Below the pieces are notes generated by a model, which saw only the letters and a program-made list of their open reading frames with translations, was not told the DNA's origin and did no database searches. Positions 53,748 through 62,588 of a stretch of DNA of 64,000 bases are shown in pieces; position 1 is the stretch's first letter; each line of letters starts with the position of its first letter. Location of the stretch: the NCBI RefSeq assembly GCF_023278085.1, contig NZ_CP066265.1, positions 2,696,501-2,760,500 on the forward strand, given 5' to 3'. This stretch comes from Pseudomonas syringae. Lineage in GTDB: Bacteria > Pseudomonadota > Gammaproteobacteria > Pseudomonadales > Pseudomonadaceae. A program made the position numbers and the translations under genes.

Positions 53748-55499
53748 TTAAAGCACTTCTTTAAATGAGTGCGTGAAGTCTTCTGCTACGTGAGCTGCCA
53801 GCATTTCGAGGCATGACTCGACTGCCCGCCGCGCCTCGAGCAGCGCGTGGCAGGTGGGGTCTGGCGTAGGCACGTAATGGTTGTAAAACGTGCAGCCTTC
53901 GACGGCCGGGCCCAGCACCCAGAGCCTTGGCTGCGGCGAACCGTGACGACCAAGCGCACGGCCAGCCCGATCGGTTTCGATCCCGTCGGCGGGCCAGGCA
54001 TGTGCGGCGCGGATCAGCCCTTGCTCCAGCAAATCGCCAATCAGGCCGTGCGCATTAATCGACACGCCGCTGTGAGCAACCCGCGCCGTTATGACGCTGT
54101 CGACAAGCGGCCTTGACTGCTGTGCAGCGTCCACCGGCGGCAATACCGTCACTACACCCGCCGTGATTAACGCGAGCAGGTCTTCATGGCGCTCCTTTTG
54201 TGGCCCGCCGACCAGACGGTTCGACAGCCCGGCCCACGTGCTGTAGAAATCCAGGGTCGACGTCTCGGTCAGCCCGTTGCGTTCGGCGACCAGACGCAGC
54301 ACATCGCGGTAATCGCGCCAGACTTCCAGGGCCAGCCGGATCGGACTCTGTGCAGTGCCCAGCCGACTCAACGCCAGATCGCGCTCGATCCACGCGATAA
54401 ACCAGGCGGCATAGGCCGCTGCTGACCCGGACCAGCGCTCGGTCGCCAGCCACTCATCCGGGTCGAAGTCACCCCACTGCTCGGCCAGCCTTGCAAACAA
54501 CGCAGGCCTCGACGTCGCTTCACGCAGCAGTTGCTGAACTGACTGCACATGCCGGGGCGCTTCAATACGGGCTTTGGCCTGATAGAACACCGCGCGCATT
54601 TCATCCTTGATCAGCGGCAGCACGTCGCGCCGGAAATCCAGTTGCCCGGCAGGCCTTTGCTGGCGCAAGCCGTTGATGGCCTCTGCGGTAAGGAATAGCC
54701 GTGGCAGCGCCGCCTGACTGTCGGGGTGCCCGTGTGGCCGGGCGTGAAACGGCAGCCCCGAACGCGAATACAGAAACACCTGGGGCTCGCGTCCAGACGG
54801 CAGGTATCGCCAGCCGGCAAAACCACCATCGCGCACGTATCGCCCGCCACGACCCTGGGTAAGGCTGGCCAGCGTGTCCATGGCGGTCAGCCCGAGCCCT
54901 TCGATCGCAACCGTTTCGCCGATCACCTGCTGTTCTGCGGGTTCTACAGCGTGCCCGCTGGTCAGGAACACAGCGTCAACAGACATCTGGCGCTGCTGGC
55001 TGCGCAGCCTGAAACCGTTCGCGTCGGGCAGCAAGCGGCAGGCGGTCACCTGCTCGGCGTAATGGCGCACCCGCACGTGTGCCGGGCACTGTTGCAGCAG
55101 GAAGCGGTAACTGTCCTGCAAGTAGCGACCCAACAAGCGACGCGGCACGAAATCCCCGAACCCGACAGGCCTGCCCTGACCGTCGATGCAGACGTGGCCA
55201 CGCTCATCCAGACGAACGCCACGCGCGCTGCACCACTGCAGAAAGGTCCAGCCCGCTGGCTCACAGGCAGGAAACGCGGAGGAAAACGCTGACAGTTGGC
55301 CCGCCATGGTATTGAGCATCAGGTAATCCGGCTGCTGCGCATGATGCAAGCCACTGCCCGGCAGCTGCGGATCGAACACTTCGATATGCAGTGGCTGCTG
55401 ACCGGCGTGACGGCTCATGCCGATCAACTGCTCCAGAATGCTCAGCCCTCGTGACCCCATGCCGATGATCGCAACGGTATGCGTATGCATGGCCATCAC
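53748..55499 (-). CDS. FAD/NAD(P)-binding protein (NAD_binding_9 family)
   Basis: A ~583-residue flavin/nicotinamide-binding protein. The Rossmann motif IIGMGSRGLSILEQL lies at the N-terminus, followed by VFDPQLPGSGLHHAQQPDYLMLNT and PRRLLGRYLQDSY, and a second nucleotide region around EGLGLTAMDTLA. The C-terminal GHGLIGDLLEQGL and GPAVEGCTFYNHYVPTP are typical of this poorly characterised group. It overlaps the SbnA-SbnB gene by four bases (GTG at 55499, ATGs at 55496 and 55490 possible). The function is unknown; an oxygenase or desaturase in the pathway is conceivable. Confidence 0.8.
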   Translation of the reverse strand: MMAMHTHTVAIIGMGSRGLSILEQLIGMSRHAGQQPLHIEVFDPQLPGSGLHHAQQPDYLMLNTMAGQLSAFSSAFPACEPAGWTFLQWCSARGVRLDERGHVCIDGQGRPVGFGDFVPRRLLGRYLQDSYRFLLQQCPAHVRVRHYAEQVTACRLLPDANGFRLRSQQRQMSVDAVFLTSGHAVEPAEQQVIGETVAIEGLGLTAMDTLASLTQGRGGRYVRDGGFAGWRYLPSGREPQVFLYSRSGLPFHARPHGHPDSQAALPRLFLTAEAINGLRQQRPAGQLDFRRDVLPLIKDEMRAVFYQAKARIEAPRHVQSVQQLLREATSRPALFARLAEQWGDFDPDEWLATERWSGSAAAYAAWFIAWIERDLALSRLGTAQSPIRLALEVWRDYRDVLRLVAERNGLTETSTLDFYSTWAGLSNRLVGGPQKERHEDLLALITAGVVTVLPPVDAAQQSRPLVDSVITARVAHSGVSINAHGLIGDLLEQGLIRAAHAWPADGIETDRAGRALGRHGSPQPRLWVLGPAVEGCTFYNHYVPTPDPTCHALLEARRAVESCLEMLAAHVAEDFTHSFKEVL

Positions 55500-57616
55500 C
55501 AGCGGCTCGATTCAAAGAAGAATCGCGGCACAGGCACTGCACTGCCCTCGGCCAGCGCCTGCTGATACAGCCGCTGCCCCACTGCGAGGTCCAGCACGCC
55601 GAGGCCAAACGGCGAGAAGATCGAGGCTCGATCCGGGGCCAGCTCTACCTGCCCGGCCATCAGCTGCGCCAGCGTGCCGGTGATGAACGAGCGGTCCCGG
55701 TACTGCTGAACGGCCAGATCAGGGGACGTCTGCGCCTTGAGGCAGTGCTCGACGTCATCCAGGATGTTGTTGGCCTGAGCAATCACCTCCGGCCCGAGAT
55801 CACGCAGGGAAATATTCAGCAGCAATTGCCCCGGCCGGAAGATCGGCTCCAGTACATAAGGGCTGGGCGCAGTGGTGGCGAACACCACCACGTCGGCTTG
55901 CAGGCAGTCGTGTAAATCAGCCGCCTCGCTGCGCAGTTGATGGCAACCGGCAGCATGTTTGATCAGGGCCAGCATCGAATCTTCGTGCTGATCGAAGACG
56001 CTGACCGTGTCCATGCTCCAGCCGTCGCTGACGAACATGTCGAGGATGGTCCGGGCAATGAACCCGGCACCCACGAAGGCCATTCGCCCGACATGACGCT
56101 GTTGCCGATTCATCCAGCGCGCGCCCAGTACGGCTGACGCTGCTGTACGCATGGCGCTGATTCGCGAGGCTTCCAGGCAAGCGAAGGCATAGCCGGTCAG
56201 AGGATCATTGAGAATCAACACCGCAGACGCACGTTGCAGACCACTCTCGACATTGCCCGGAAAACTGGAGATCCACTTGATGCCACTGACTGGCTGATCC
56301 CCCGTCAGGCTGGCCGGCAGCGCGATGATGCGATTGGCCGGTGCTTCGGGAAAGCGCAGAAAATAGCTGTCAGGGTTGATCGTGCGACCGGCTTCGTGGT
56401 CCAGATAAGCCGTCTGCACGTCGTCGATACAGGCCAGAGGATCAGCGGCCAGCAGGCGCGCAACCACTTCCCCATCGACCACATGAAACGGTGCACGCTT
56501 CAAGCGCTCGGCAGCCAGCCAAACGGTCCATGACGAAAAATCCGGTGGCAACGAGCTTGCTCGCGAAGGCGTCATGCCTGAACCACCGCTTTCGCGAGCA
56601 AGCTCGCTCCCACAAAGGGCTGGGGCTGCGGGTGGCACTGAGAGGTCTGCCAGGGTCATGTTCAGCACGTCGCGCCCGAAACGCTGCTCGACCCAATGAT
56701 CGTCGTACAGCGTATCCAGATAGCGCTCGCCCCAATCCGGCGATAACGCCACCACCACCGCACCCGGCTCGATACGCTCGCGCCAGGCATGCACGGCTGC
56801 AATCACTGTTGCGGTCGAGCCGCCGACCAGCAGGCCTTTGCTGCGCGCCAGAATGCGGCACATGGCGACGGTATGCGCTTCCGGGACCATTTCCAGCGCA
56901 TGAATGCCGTCTGAGTTGAAGATCGGCGGGCGCTGGCTGGTGCCCAGCCCCGGGATGAAACGTCGACTGGCCGGCGCGCCAAACGTCACCGAACCGACGC
57001 TGTCCACAGCAATGATCCGGGTGGTCGGATGATGACGCTGAAAATGCTGAATGCAGCCCATCAGCGTGCCGGTGGTGCCCGCCCCCACAAAAAGGTAATC
57101 CACATGACCGAAATGCCGACTGATCGAACTCGCCGTAGTCCGCGCATGGGCGCGCGGATTGGCAGCGTTTTCATATTGATTGAGCCAGACGTAACGCGGA
57201 TCACCGGCCACCTTGTGGCGAATCAGCTCAATGCGTGTGCCCAGAAAACCGCCGTTGGCATCCGGGGTTTCCACCTGAATGACCTCGGCCCCGTAACTGC
57301 GCATCATGCGGATGTTGTGGCTGGAACTGTTGGGATCGACCACGCAGGTAAACGCAATGCCGCGCTCGGCGCAGATCATCGCCAGCGCTACGCCGAGATT
57401 GCCTGACGACGACTCGATCAGAATCGTCTCGGGCCCCAGCAGACCGCGCGCCTGCACGTCATTGATCAAGCCGACAGCCGTCTTGAGTTTGATGGAGCCC
57501 GCCGGGTTGAGCGACTCCATTTTCAGGAAAAAGTCGAGCCCCAGGCCGGTGACTTTCAAAAAGGCCTGATCGTGAACGATTTCGCAGAGGCTTTGGTATT
57601 CGGAAGCTGTGTGCAT
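55496..57616 (-). CDS. fused SbnA-SbnB-like diaminopropionate synthase
   Basis: A 706-residue fusion. Residues 1-325 are a PLP-dependent cysteine synthase-like SbnA domain (PLP lysine K43 in NPAGSIKLK, ESSSGNLGVALA, VGAGTTGT). Residues 363-706 are an SbnB-like ornithine cyclodeaminase-fold domain with NAD motif FVGAGFIARTI (514-524). In staphyloferrin B and viomycin-type pathways SbnA makes N-(2-amino-2-carboxyethyl)-glutamate from O-phosphoserine and glutamate, and SbnB converts it to L-2,3-diaminopropionate. The linker at ~335-358 (CGSELARES ... SRASSLPPD) is encoded by a REP pair. The ATG at 57616 is used, as the upstream frame lacks homology. Confidence 0.87.
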   Translation of the reverse strand: MHTASEYQSLCEIVHDQAFLKVTGLGLDFFLKMESLNPAGSIKLKTAVGLINDVQARGLLGPETILIESSSGNLGVALAMICAERGIAFTCVVDPNSSSHNIRMMRSYGAEVIQVETPDANGGFLGTRIELIRHKVAGDPRYVWLNQYENAANPRAHARTTASSISRHFGHVDYLFVGAGTTGTLMGCIQHFQRHHPTTRIIAVDSVGSVTFGAPASRRFIPGLGTSQRPPIFNSDGIHALEMVPEAHTVAMCRILARSKGLLVGGSTATVIAAVHAWRERIEPGAVVVALSPDWGERYLDTLYDDHWVEQRFGRDVLNMTLADLSVPPAAPALCGSELARESGGSGMTPSRASSLPPDFSSWTVWLAAERLKRAPFHVVDGEVVARLLAADPLACIDDVQTAYLDHEAGRTINPDSYFLRFPEAPANRIIALPASLTGDQPVSGIKWISSFPGNVESGLQRASAVLILNDPLTGYAFACLEASRISAMRTAASAVLGARWMNRQQRHVGRMAFVGAGFIARTILDMFVSDGWSMDTVSVFDQHEDSMLALIKHAAGCHQLRSEAADLHDCLQADVVVFATTAPSPYVLEPIFRPGQLLLNISLRDLGPEVIAQANNILDDVEHCLKAQTSPDLAVQQYRDRSFITGTLAQLMAGQVELAPDRASIFSPFGLGVLDLAVGQRLYQQALAEGSAVPVPRFFFESSRW
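56546..56612. repeat. in-frame REP pair (BIME) inside the SbnA-SbnB gene
   Basis: TGGCAACGAGCTTGCTCGCG at 56546 and its inverted partner TTCGCGAGCAAGCTCGCTCC at 56591 form two facing P. syringae-type REP sequences about 23 bp apart. On the coding strand they begin GTGGGAGCGAGCTTGCTCGC, the usual REP consensus. They contribute the linker between the two enzyme domains without stop codons. Confidence 0.85.
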
Positions 57617-57621
57617 AAGGG

Positions 57622-58944
57622 TCACTTCCACTGTGCCAGCAAGGGTGCATCGGCTACCGGTTCGACGGCCTGGCCGAGGGCATTGGCAATACGTTCGGCA
57701 CGCAGCGCCATCAACGAGAACGACTGGCTGTCGCTGATCCCGTGGCTGCGCTCGGAGAGGCCATTGACCCAGATATTCACGTCGCACTCGCCCTCGGTTG
57801 CGACGCGGTAATCGCGATCGATCAGCAAGCCGCCGTCCATCCCGGTTTTCAGCCACGGCTGTAATCCACTCAGCAGCGGCGGCAAAAGGTGTTGCTGGTA
57901 TCCAGTGCCGAGTACCAGCGCATCGACTTCGAGTACCTGATTACGTTGGCTGAAAGTGTCGGTCAGCACGATCCGATAGCCGTCGGCGGTTTGCTCGATG
58001 CCGCTGATCACGCTGTAGGCGTAGGTCTGCAAGCGTTTGCGACCGGCGATGGCGTCCTCGTAGATCAGCGAAAACAGCTTCTGGCTTTCATCCGGGTCGA
58101 TACCGGCGTAGTTAGTCGAACGGCTCCAGTCGAGGAAGCGCTGGCGTGCCGCAGGGTCCAGGCTGTGGAAGTAATCGACATGATCCGGAGCGAACACCCG
58201 GTTGGGAAACTGGCCCAGTTGCGTGAGTTTGAAACCGGCAGAACGATGCACTGAATGCACTTCAATGTCGGAGCGACGGCTGACCAGCTCCAGCACCGAC
58301 TCGCTGGCGCTTTGCCCTGAGCCGAGCACCAGCCAGCGCTGAGGCAGTTGTTCGCCCAACGCTTGCAGGCGGGTCAGAAACTGCGAGGTATGAAACAGCC
58401 GCGGGCCAAGCAAGGCCCGAAACGGCTCAGGGATATACGGCGCGCTACCACTGGACAACACCAGATTGCGCGCGGTGAAGCTGGCGTCCGGCGTGCGAAC
58501 CCGTACTTCGTGCAAGCGGCCGTTGCGGATCACCGGGTCAATGTCGGAGACCGGTGCGTTGAATCGCGTCTGGCTGTCCACCTGCCTGGACACCCAGTTC
58601 AGGTAATCCGACCATTCATGACGACTGGCCGGACGGCCCAGCAGGCCGAAATCGAACATCCGTCCTTTATCTTTGAGGTACATGGCGAAGGAAAAACGGC
58701 TGCGCGGATTGCGTGGCGTCACCAGGTCACGAAAGACATGGTGATTAATGTCTGTTCCGGCCAGCAGCAGCTCGCGGTGCCATTGGCTGTCGGGAGCGGC
58801 TTCCAGATAACGCAGGGAGAGTCTGGCCAGCGGGTCATTCGCTTCCCGTGCGTCCTCGAACGCACAGGCCAGCGCAATCCCGGCGGGGCCGAACCCGATA
58901 CAGATGGCGTCCGAATGAAAAGAATGTGGTGTCGAGTTGCCCAT
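57622..58944 (-). CDS. L-lysine/L-ornithine N-monooxygenase
   Basis: A 440-residue flavoprotein of the IucD/PvdA/SidA family: FAD motif CIGFGPAG (17-22), substrate/FAD segment FRDLVTPRNPRSRFSFAMYL, NADPH motif LVLGSGQSASE (207-215) and ALVLGTGY near the C-terminus. It hydroxylates the side-chain amine of lysine or ornithine. Lysine N6-hydroxylation is the first step of Spb-type hydrazine synthesis, and no siderophore synthetase is visible here. It is five bases upstream of the SbnA-SbnB gene. Confidence 0.88.
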   Translation of the reverse strand: MGNSTPHSFHSDAICIGFGPAGIALACAFEDAREANDPLARLSLRYLEAAPDSQWHRELLLAGTDINHHVFRDLVTPRNPRSRFSFAMYLKDKGRMFDFGLLGRPASRHEWSDYLNWVSRQVDSQTRFNAPVSDIDPVIRNGRLHEVRVRTPDASFTARNLVLSSGSAPYIPEPFRALLGPRLFHTSQFLTRLQALGEQLPQRWLVLGSGQSASESVLELVSRRSDIEVHSVHRSAGFKLTQLGQFPNRVFAPDHVDYFHSLDPAARQRFLDWSRSTNYAGIDPDESQKLFSLIYEDAIAGRKRLQTYAYSVISGIEQTADGYRIVLTDTFSQRNQVLEVDALVLGTGYQQHLLPPLLSGLQPWLKTGMDGGLLIDRDYRVATEGECDVNIWVNGLSERSHGISDSQSFSLMALRAERIANALGQAVEPVADAPLLAQWK

Positions 58945-58984
58945 GTGGTTCCGGTCCTTAGAAGTGTTTTGAAACGTTGAGTAT

Positions 58985-59959
58985 TCAGTCGGTAGCGGCG
59001 CTCAGCCCGGCAGGCCCGAGCTTCCAGAGGCGGGCCGAAGCGGTTCGGCATTCGCCCTGATCGAAACTGACCGTGCCCATCGGCGTGCTGAAGGTGCTGT
59101 GATGAAGCGCGTTCAGCAGTGCCTGTCCACGCTCGGTGCTACTGGCCAGAATGGCCAGTACGTGGAGCATCAGCAGGCTTTCGCGGAAGTAGGTGTGCGG
59201 TTCAGCGGCGAACAGCGCCCGGTGCCATGCACTTGCCGGGCAGTGGTGACTGTCAGGCGTGTCGAAACCGATGACGTAGGTGTTGCGGTCGTGGGCCGGG
59301 GCACAGCCTAAATGCGGCGACGCGGCGTCGTCGGTCAGCACCAGCGGCCGAACGCTGCCGGCCTGGCGGCGTGCCTGCCAGTGCTCGCGACTGGCATTGA
59401 GACGTCCGGCAAATACCTCCACATCAGCGCTGTCCCGGTCGCTGACGCGCTTCAGGCCTGCTGCGGCGAGCGCTTCACCAATCGCTGCAGCCAGTGCCTG
59501 ACCGTGTGCGCTGCCATCGGCATCAACCTGCACAGACCTCCACCGTCGAGCCGCCAGCCAGCGCACCAGATCGCCCGCCAATTGGCGGTCCGAGGGGCAG
59601 AAACGAAAGACATTGCGATGTTCCTGGGTCAACCGGTCGATGGTGGCCGCCGGCGTCAGCAGCGCAATACCGGCCTGCTCATAGCGCGGCGCAGCACCGA
59701 TGGACGCGTCGGATGAAAAGTGACCGATCCCCAGATCGGCCTGCCAGTCGATCATGTGCTGCGCCACCTCGGCGCCACGCGCAGCGTCGGCACCGTCGTC
59801 GATAAAGTGCCACTGCACCTGTGCCAGTTCCGGTATGCAATTACGCGCCACCGCCAGTGCGCGCATGAAGGTCCGTGCATGCGGCGTTGCGGCGGGGTCG
59901 AACAGCGCGCTGACGCCGACGCGTAGCCCTGTTGTCATGGGCATGAACGGCAACATCAC
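58985..59959 (-). CDS. leucine-binding-protein-like protein without signal peptide
   Basis: About 324 residues of the type I periplasmic-binding fold (Peripla_BP_6/AmiC-like): ITVGVSALFDPAATPHARTF-like start, GIGHFSSDASIGAAPRYEQAGIALLTPAATIDRLTQ, FRFCPSDRQLAGDLVRWLAARRW, and YVIGFDT. It lacks a signal peptide, so it is probably cytoplasmic, as is AmiC, a ligand sensor. It overlaps the FAD oxidase gene by four bases (GTG 59959; ATG 59956 possible). A sensing or ligand-carrying role for an amino-acid-like pathway compound is suggested; no partner antiterminator is seen. Confidence 0.75.
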   Translation of the reverse strand: MMLPFMPMTTGLRVGVSALFDPAATPHARTFMRALAVARNCIPELAQVQWHFIDDGADAARGAEVAQHMIDWQADLGIGHFSSDASIGAAPRYEQAGIALLTPAATIDRLTQEHRNVFRFCPSDRQLAGDLVRWLAARRWRSVQVDADGSAHGQALAAAIGEALAAAGLKRVSDRDSADVEVFAGRLNASREHWQARRQAGSVRPLVLTDDAASPHLGCAPAHDRNTYVIGFDTPDSHHCPASAWHRALFAAEPHTYFRESLLMLHVLAILASSTERGQALLNALHHSTFSTPMGTVSFDQGECRTASARLWKLGPAGLSAATD

Positions 59960-61074
59960 GGCTGCACGCTCTCACGCTGCGGCGACAGCGCTGACCAACC
60001 GGAACAGGCCCCCTGACTGCCACGCAACCGGCCAAGCAGCTGGTCGCAGGCAATCTGTGCGATGCCGGGCGCAAACTTGAACCCCAGCCCGGACATGCCC
60101 GCAGCCAGATAAACCGGACTCTGCTCATCGCAGAAGCCCAACAACGGACGGCCATCGACGCTGTAGCTGTCGAAACCCGGCAACACATCCAGCACCCGTG
60201 CATTTGTTGCTGAACCGCACAGCTGGTTGATGCGCTTGCAGGCATCTTCGGCATGCCGCGCATCGGGCTGTGCCAGGTCCTCCGGCCACAAAGCGCTGTC
60301 GCGCAGCCCGCAGCCGGTCTGCACGATGTTGCGGGTCAGCGGTATGGCATAGCTCTGGGCGACGGCATCAATGATCGGCATCGACCAATCGCTGTCAGTC
60401 AACACGCGTGCCAGCGGGATCGAACGCACGTCCAGCTCCGCCTGCGGCACCAGATGCCCGCTCCAGGCCCCCGCCGCGACCACCACGGCCCTACAGCGCA
60501 GTGTCGCGTCACCCAATTCGATGTCCACCCGGTCGCTTGCGCGGCGCTCGATTGCCTTGATGTCGCGGTGTTCCAACAACAAACCTTGCTGGCGCACCTC
60601 TTGGCACAGCGCCGCGACGGCCAGCCGCACATTACCGACGCACGCGTTCGGCTCGAACAGGTTGACTCTTGCTTCGTCTGCGCACTGCGGGTAGCGGCCG
60701 CCGTTGAGTTCGTGACTGGCCAGCAGACGCATCGGATAACGCGCGCTGGCGTGCTGTTCAATGGCGTTGCACAGCGTTTCCAACTGATCGGCAGCGGCAC
60801 GGTAAATGACCCCGGTGCGCCGCAATGCGCTGGCGTAGGTGGTGGCGAAGACGCCCTCGTGCATCCGGTCGATGGACAAGGCGGCCAGCTCCATCAACAG
60901 CGGATCGGTGTCGTACAGCCGCACCAGCCCGCCGGAATAGCTGCTGGCCCCCAGGCTTGCGGCAGAGCCCTTGTCGACAAGCGCCACCGACACACCCGCG
61001 CTGCACAGTTTCGCCGCGATGCTGGCACCGGTTATCCCGGCGCCAATCACCGCAATCTCATAATCGAGGAACAT
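59956..61074 (-). CDS. FAD-dependent amino-acid oxidase-like protein (Spb39-like)
   Basis: A 372-residue DAO-family flavoprotein: AVIGAGITGASIAAKL at the N-terminus, SSYSGGLVRLYD, AVVVAAGAWSGHLV, and C-terminal DGRPLLGF and YLAAGMSGLGFKFAPGIAQI. In Spb-type pathways an enzyme of this family oxidatively cleaves the lysine-hydrazine conjugate to release the hydrazino acid and aminoadipate semialdehyde. The gene is 14 bp downstream of the MetRS-like gene, matching that role. Glycine oxidase-type activity is an alternative. Confidence 0.82.
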   Translation of the reverse strand: MFLDYEIAVIGAGITGASIAAKLCSAGVSVALVDKGSAASLGASSYSGGLVRLYDTDPLLMELAALSIDRMHEGVFATTYASALRRTGVIYRAAADQLETLCNAIEQHASARYPMRLLASHELNGGRYPQCADEARVNLFEPNACVGNVRLAVAALCQEVRQQGLLLEHRDIKAIERRASDRVDIELGDATLRCRAVVVAAGAWSGHLVPQAELDVRSIPLARVLTDSDWSMPIIDAVAQSYAIPLTRNIVQTGCGLRDSALWPEDLAQPDARHAEDACKRINQLCGSATNARVLDVLPGFDSYSVDGRPLLGFCDEQSPVYLAAGMSGLGFKFAPGIAQIACDQLLGRLRGSQGACSGWSALSPQRESVQP

Positions 61075-61088
61075 GATGGTGGGTCCGT

Positions 61089-62588
61089 TCAGATGGAGTA
61101 TTCAGCGGCCGAGCCGTTCATGAGCGTGGCGTTGACCCGGTTTTCGGGCAGCCCGAATGCCGTCACGATGCGCGCTGACATGTCCGGGATCAGCGCCTTG
61201 CCCGCCAGGGCAATGAACGCTGCCAGATGACTGACCGGACGGTCTTCGGCGAGCCGCGTGCGGGTGATGGCAATCACATCCAGCAGCACCTGAGCCAGGC
61301 CTTTCATGGAGAACTGCGCAGGTTCGGCAGCCCTGCTCCACTGCAGGCGAAGCGCCTCAAGCAGACCGGCATCCGCCCCGCAGATCCCGCTCCACCAGCT
61401 GTGATCGTGGTTTTTCCCGGCCTCCAGCAAGGCGGGGAAAAACTCGTCGAACAGCTCTTTGCGCCATTGTTTAAAGCGTTGCAGGCGGAAATCGCCCTCA
61501 CTTTCTTCGGGCGCGATGCTGGCCAGGTACAAGCGCGCACTGTCGGCACAGGCTTCGCGTGCCAGGTCGCCGACCCAGATCGCGTGATTACGACTGGTGG
61601 ACAGGTTCAGGCCATCAAGTTTGAGAAACTGATTGGGCATGAAACGCTGCTGCACCTTGATGTCACGCAGCGCCGACAGTTGCGCCGGGTAGACCACGGC
61701 GTGACTGAACACACAGTCGAAGCCGAGAAAATGCACCAACGTGCCCTGCCCCGACTGCCAGTACTGGCGAAACAGCTCCGGACGTCCAACCTTGTCAGCG
61801 TATTCACGAAACGCCGCCATGTAACCGGCCAGCCCCATGAACCAGGTGTGTACGCGGCATGAGCCGTCGGCGTGCAGGTCGAGACCTCCGTCACCCGGAC
61901 GCGTCACGCCCCAGTCATGCAAGTGCTCCAGCGTGTCGCGCAGCCAGCCATCGAGAGGCTTGCGCCACTGACGCCCAAGCAGCCGCTCGCTCAGCAGTGG
62001 CTTGAAGGCCGCCAGCTTGAGAAAGGCGCGATGAGCGGTTTTCCAGTGCGACGGCTGTTTGCAGAGCTTGCAGTGCAGCCCGGTCATCAGCTCGGCATCA
62101 GGGGCCTGGGCGCAGTTTTCGCATTGACTGGCATCGGACTCGGCACCGCAGTAGTTGCAGTGCCCCCGGGCGAACGCTTCGTAACCCCAGACCTCGCAGT
62201 CAGGGCAGTAAGGTTCGCTGGCGTCGCGATACTCGATCAAACCTGCGTCGCGCAACGTATTGAAGACTTCAGCGACCGCCTCGGCGAACCATGGATTGTT
62301 GTAGGGGCGCATCCAGTGATCAGGCTGGATATTGATCGCCGCGAGCGAAGCCTCGATGCGGTCCGAGTTACGATTGGCCAGCGCCACCGGGTCGACATCC
62401 AGTTCCCGCCCCTTGCGCAGCATGTAGGACTGGTAGTCATCCGAGTAGGACACCAGCACACAGTCGTGGCCGCGCTGACGCTGAACGCGGGTAAATACGT
62501 CAGCGGCCAGAAACGGCCCGGCGATATGGCCGATATGCAGATCGCCGTTCGGGGTCGGCGGCGTGATCGTGACAATGAACTTAGTCAT
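61089..62588 (-). CDS. MetRS-like protein (hydrazine synthetase half)
   Basis: A 499-residue class I tRNA synthetase-fold protein. HIGH is intact (GDLHIGHIAG, 18-21) and four CxxC pairs (C128/131, C144/147, C156/159, C173/176) form the MetRS zinc knuckle. The KMSKS loop is degenerate (LNLSTSR, 327-333) and the C-terminal anticodon domain looks reduced, so it is unlikely to be housekeeping MetRS. In Spb40/PyrN/Tri28-type enzymes a cupin fused to a MetRS-like domain forms an N-N bond between N6-hydroxylysine and an amino acid. Here the cupin is a separate gene overlapping by eight bases. The ATG at 62588 is chosen; a longer frame to 62624 is inside the cupin gene. Confidence 0.82.
   Translation of the reverse strand: MTKFIVTITPPTPNGDLHIGHIAGPFLAADVFTRVQRQRGHDCVLVSYSDDYQSYMLRKGRELDVDPVALANRNSDRIEASLAAINIQPDHWMRPYNNPWFAEAVAEVFNTLRDAGLIEYRDASEPYCPDCEVWGYEAFARGHCNYCGAESDASQCENCAQAPDAELMTGLHCKLCKQPSHWKTAHRAFLKLAAFKPLLSERLLGRQWRKPLDGWLRDTLEHLHDWGVTRPGDGGLDLHADGSCRVHTWFMGLAGYMAAFREYADKVGRPELFRQYWQSGQGTLVHFLGFDCVFSHAVVYPAQLSALRDIKVQQRFMPNQFLKLDGLNLSTSRNHAIWVGDLAREACADSARLYLASIAPEESEGDFRLQRFKQWRKELFDEFFPALLEAGKNHDHSWWSGICGADAGLLEALRLQWSRAAEPAQFSMKGLAQVLLDVIAITRTRLAEDRPVSHLAAFIALAGKALIPDMSARIVTAFGLPENRVNATLMNGSAAEYSI

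Noticed and set aside
55496..58944. Siderophore cluster (staphyloferrin B or hydroxamate type)
   Set aside because: SbnA/SbnB and an N-hydroxylase fit, but no NIS synthetase, NRPS, acyltransferase or TonB receptor is present in the window.
61089..62588. Housekeeping methionyl-tRNA synthetase
   Set aside because: KMSKS is degenerate, it is embedded in a biosynthetic operon and overlaps a cupin gene; alignment to true MetRS would be needed to settle it fully.
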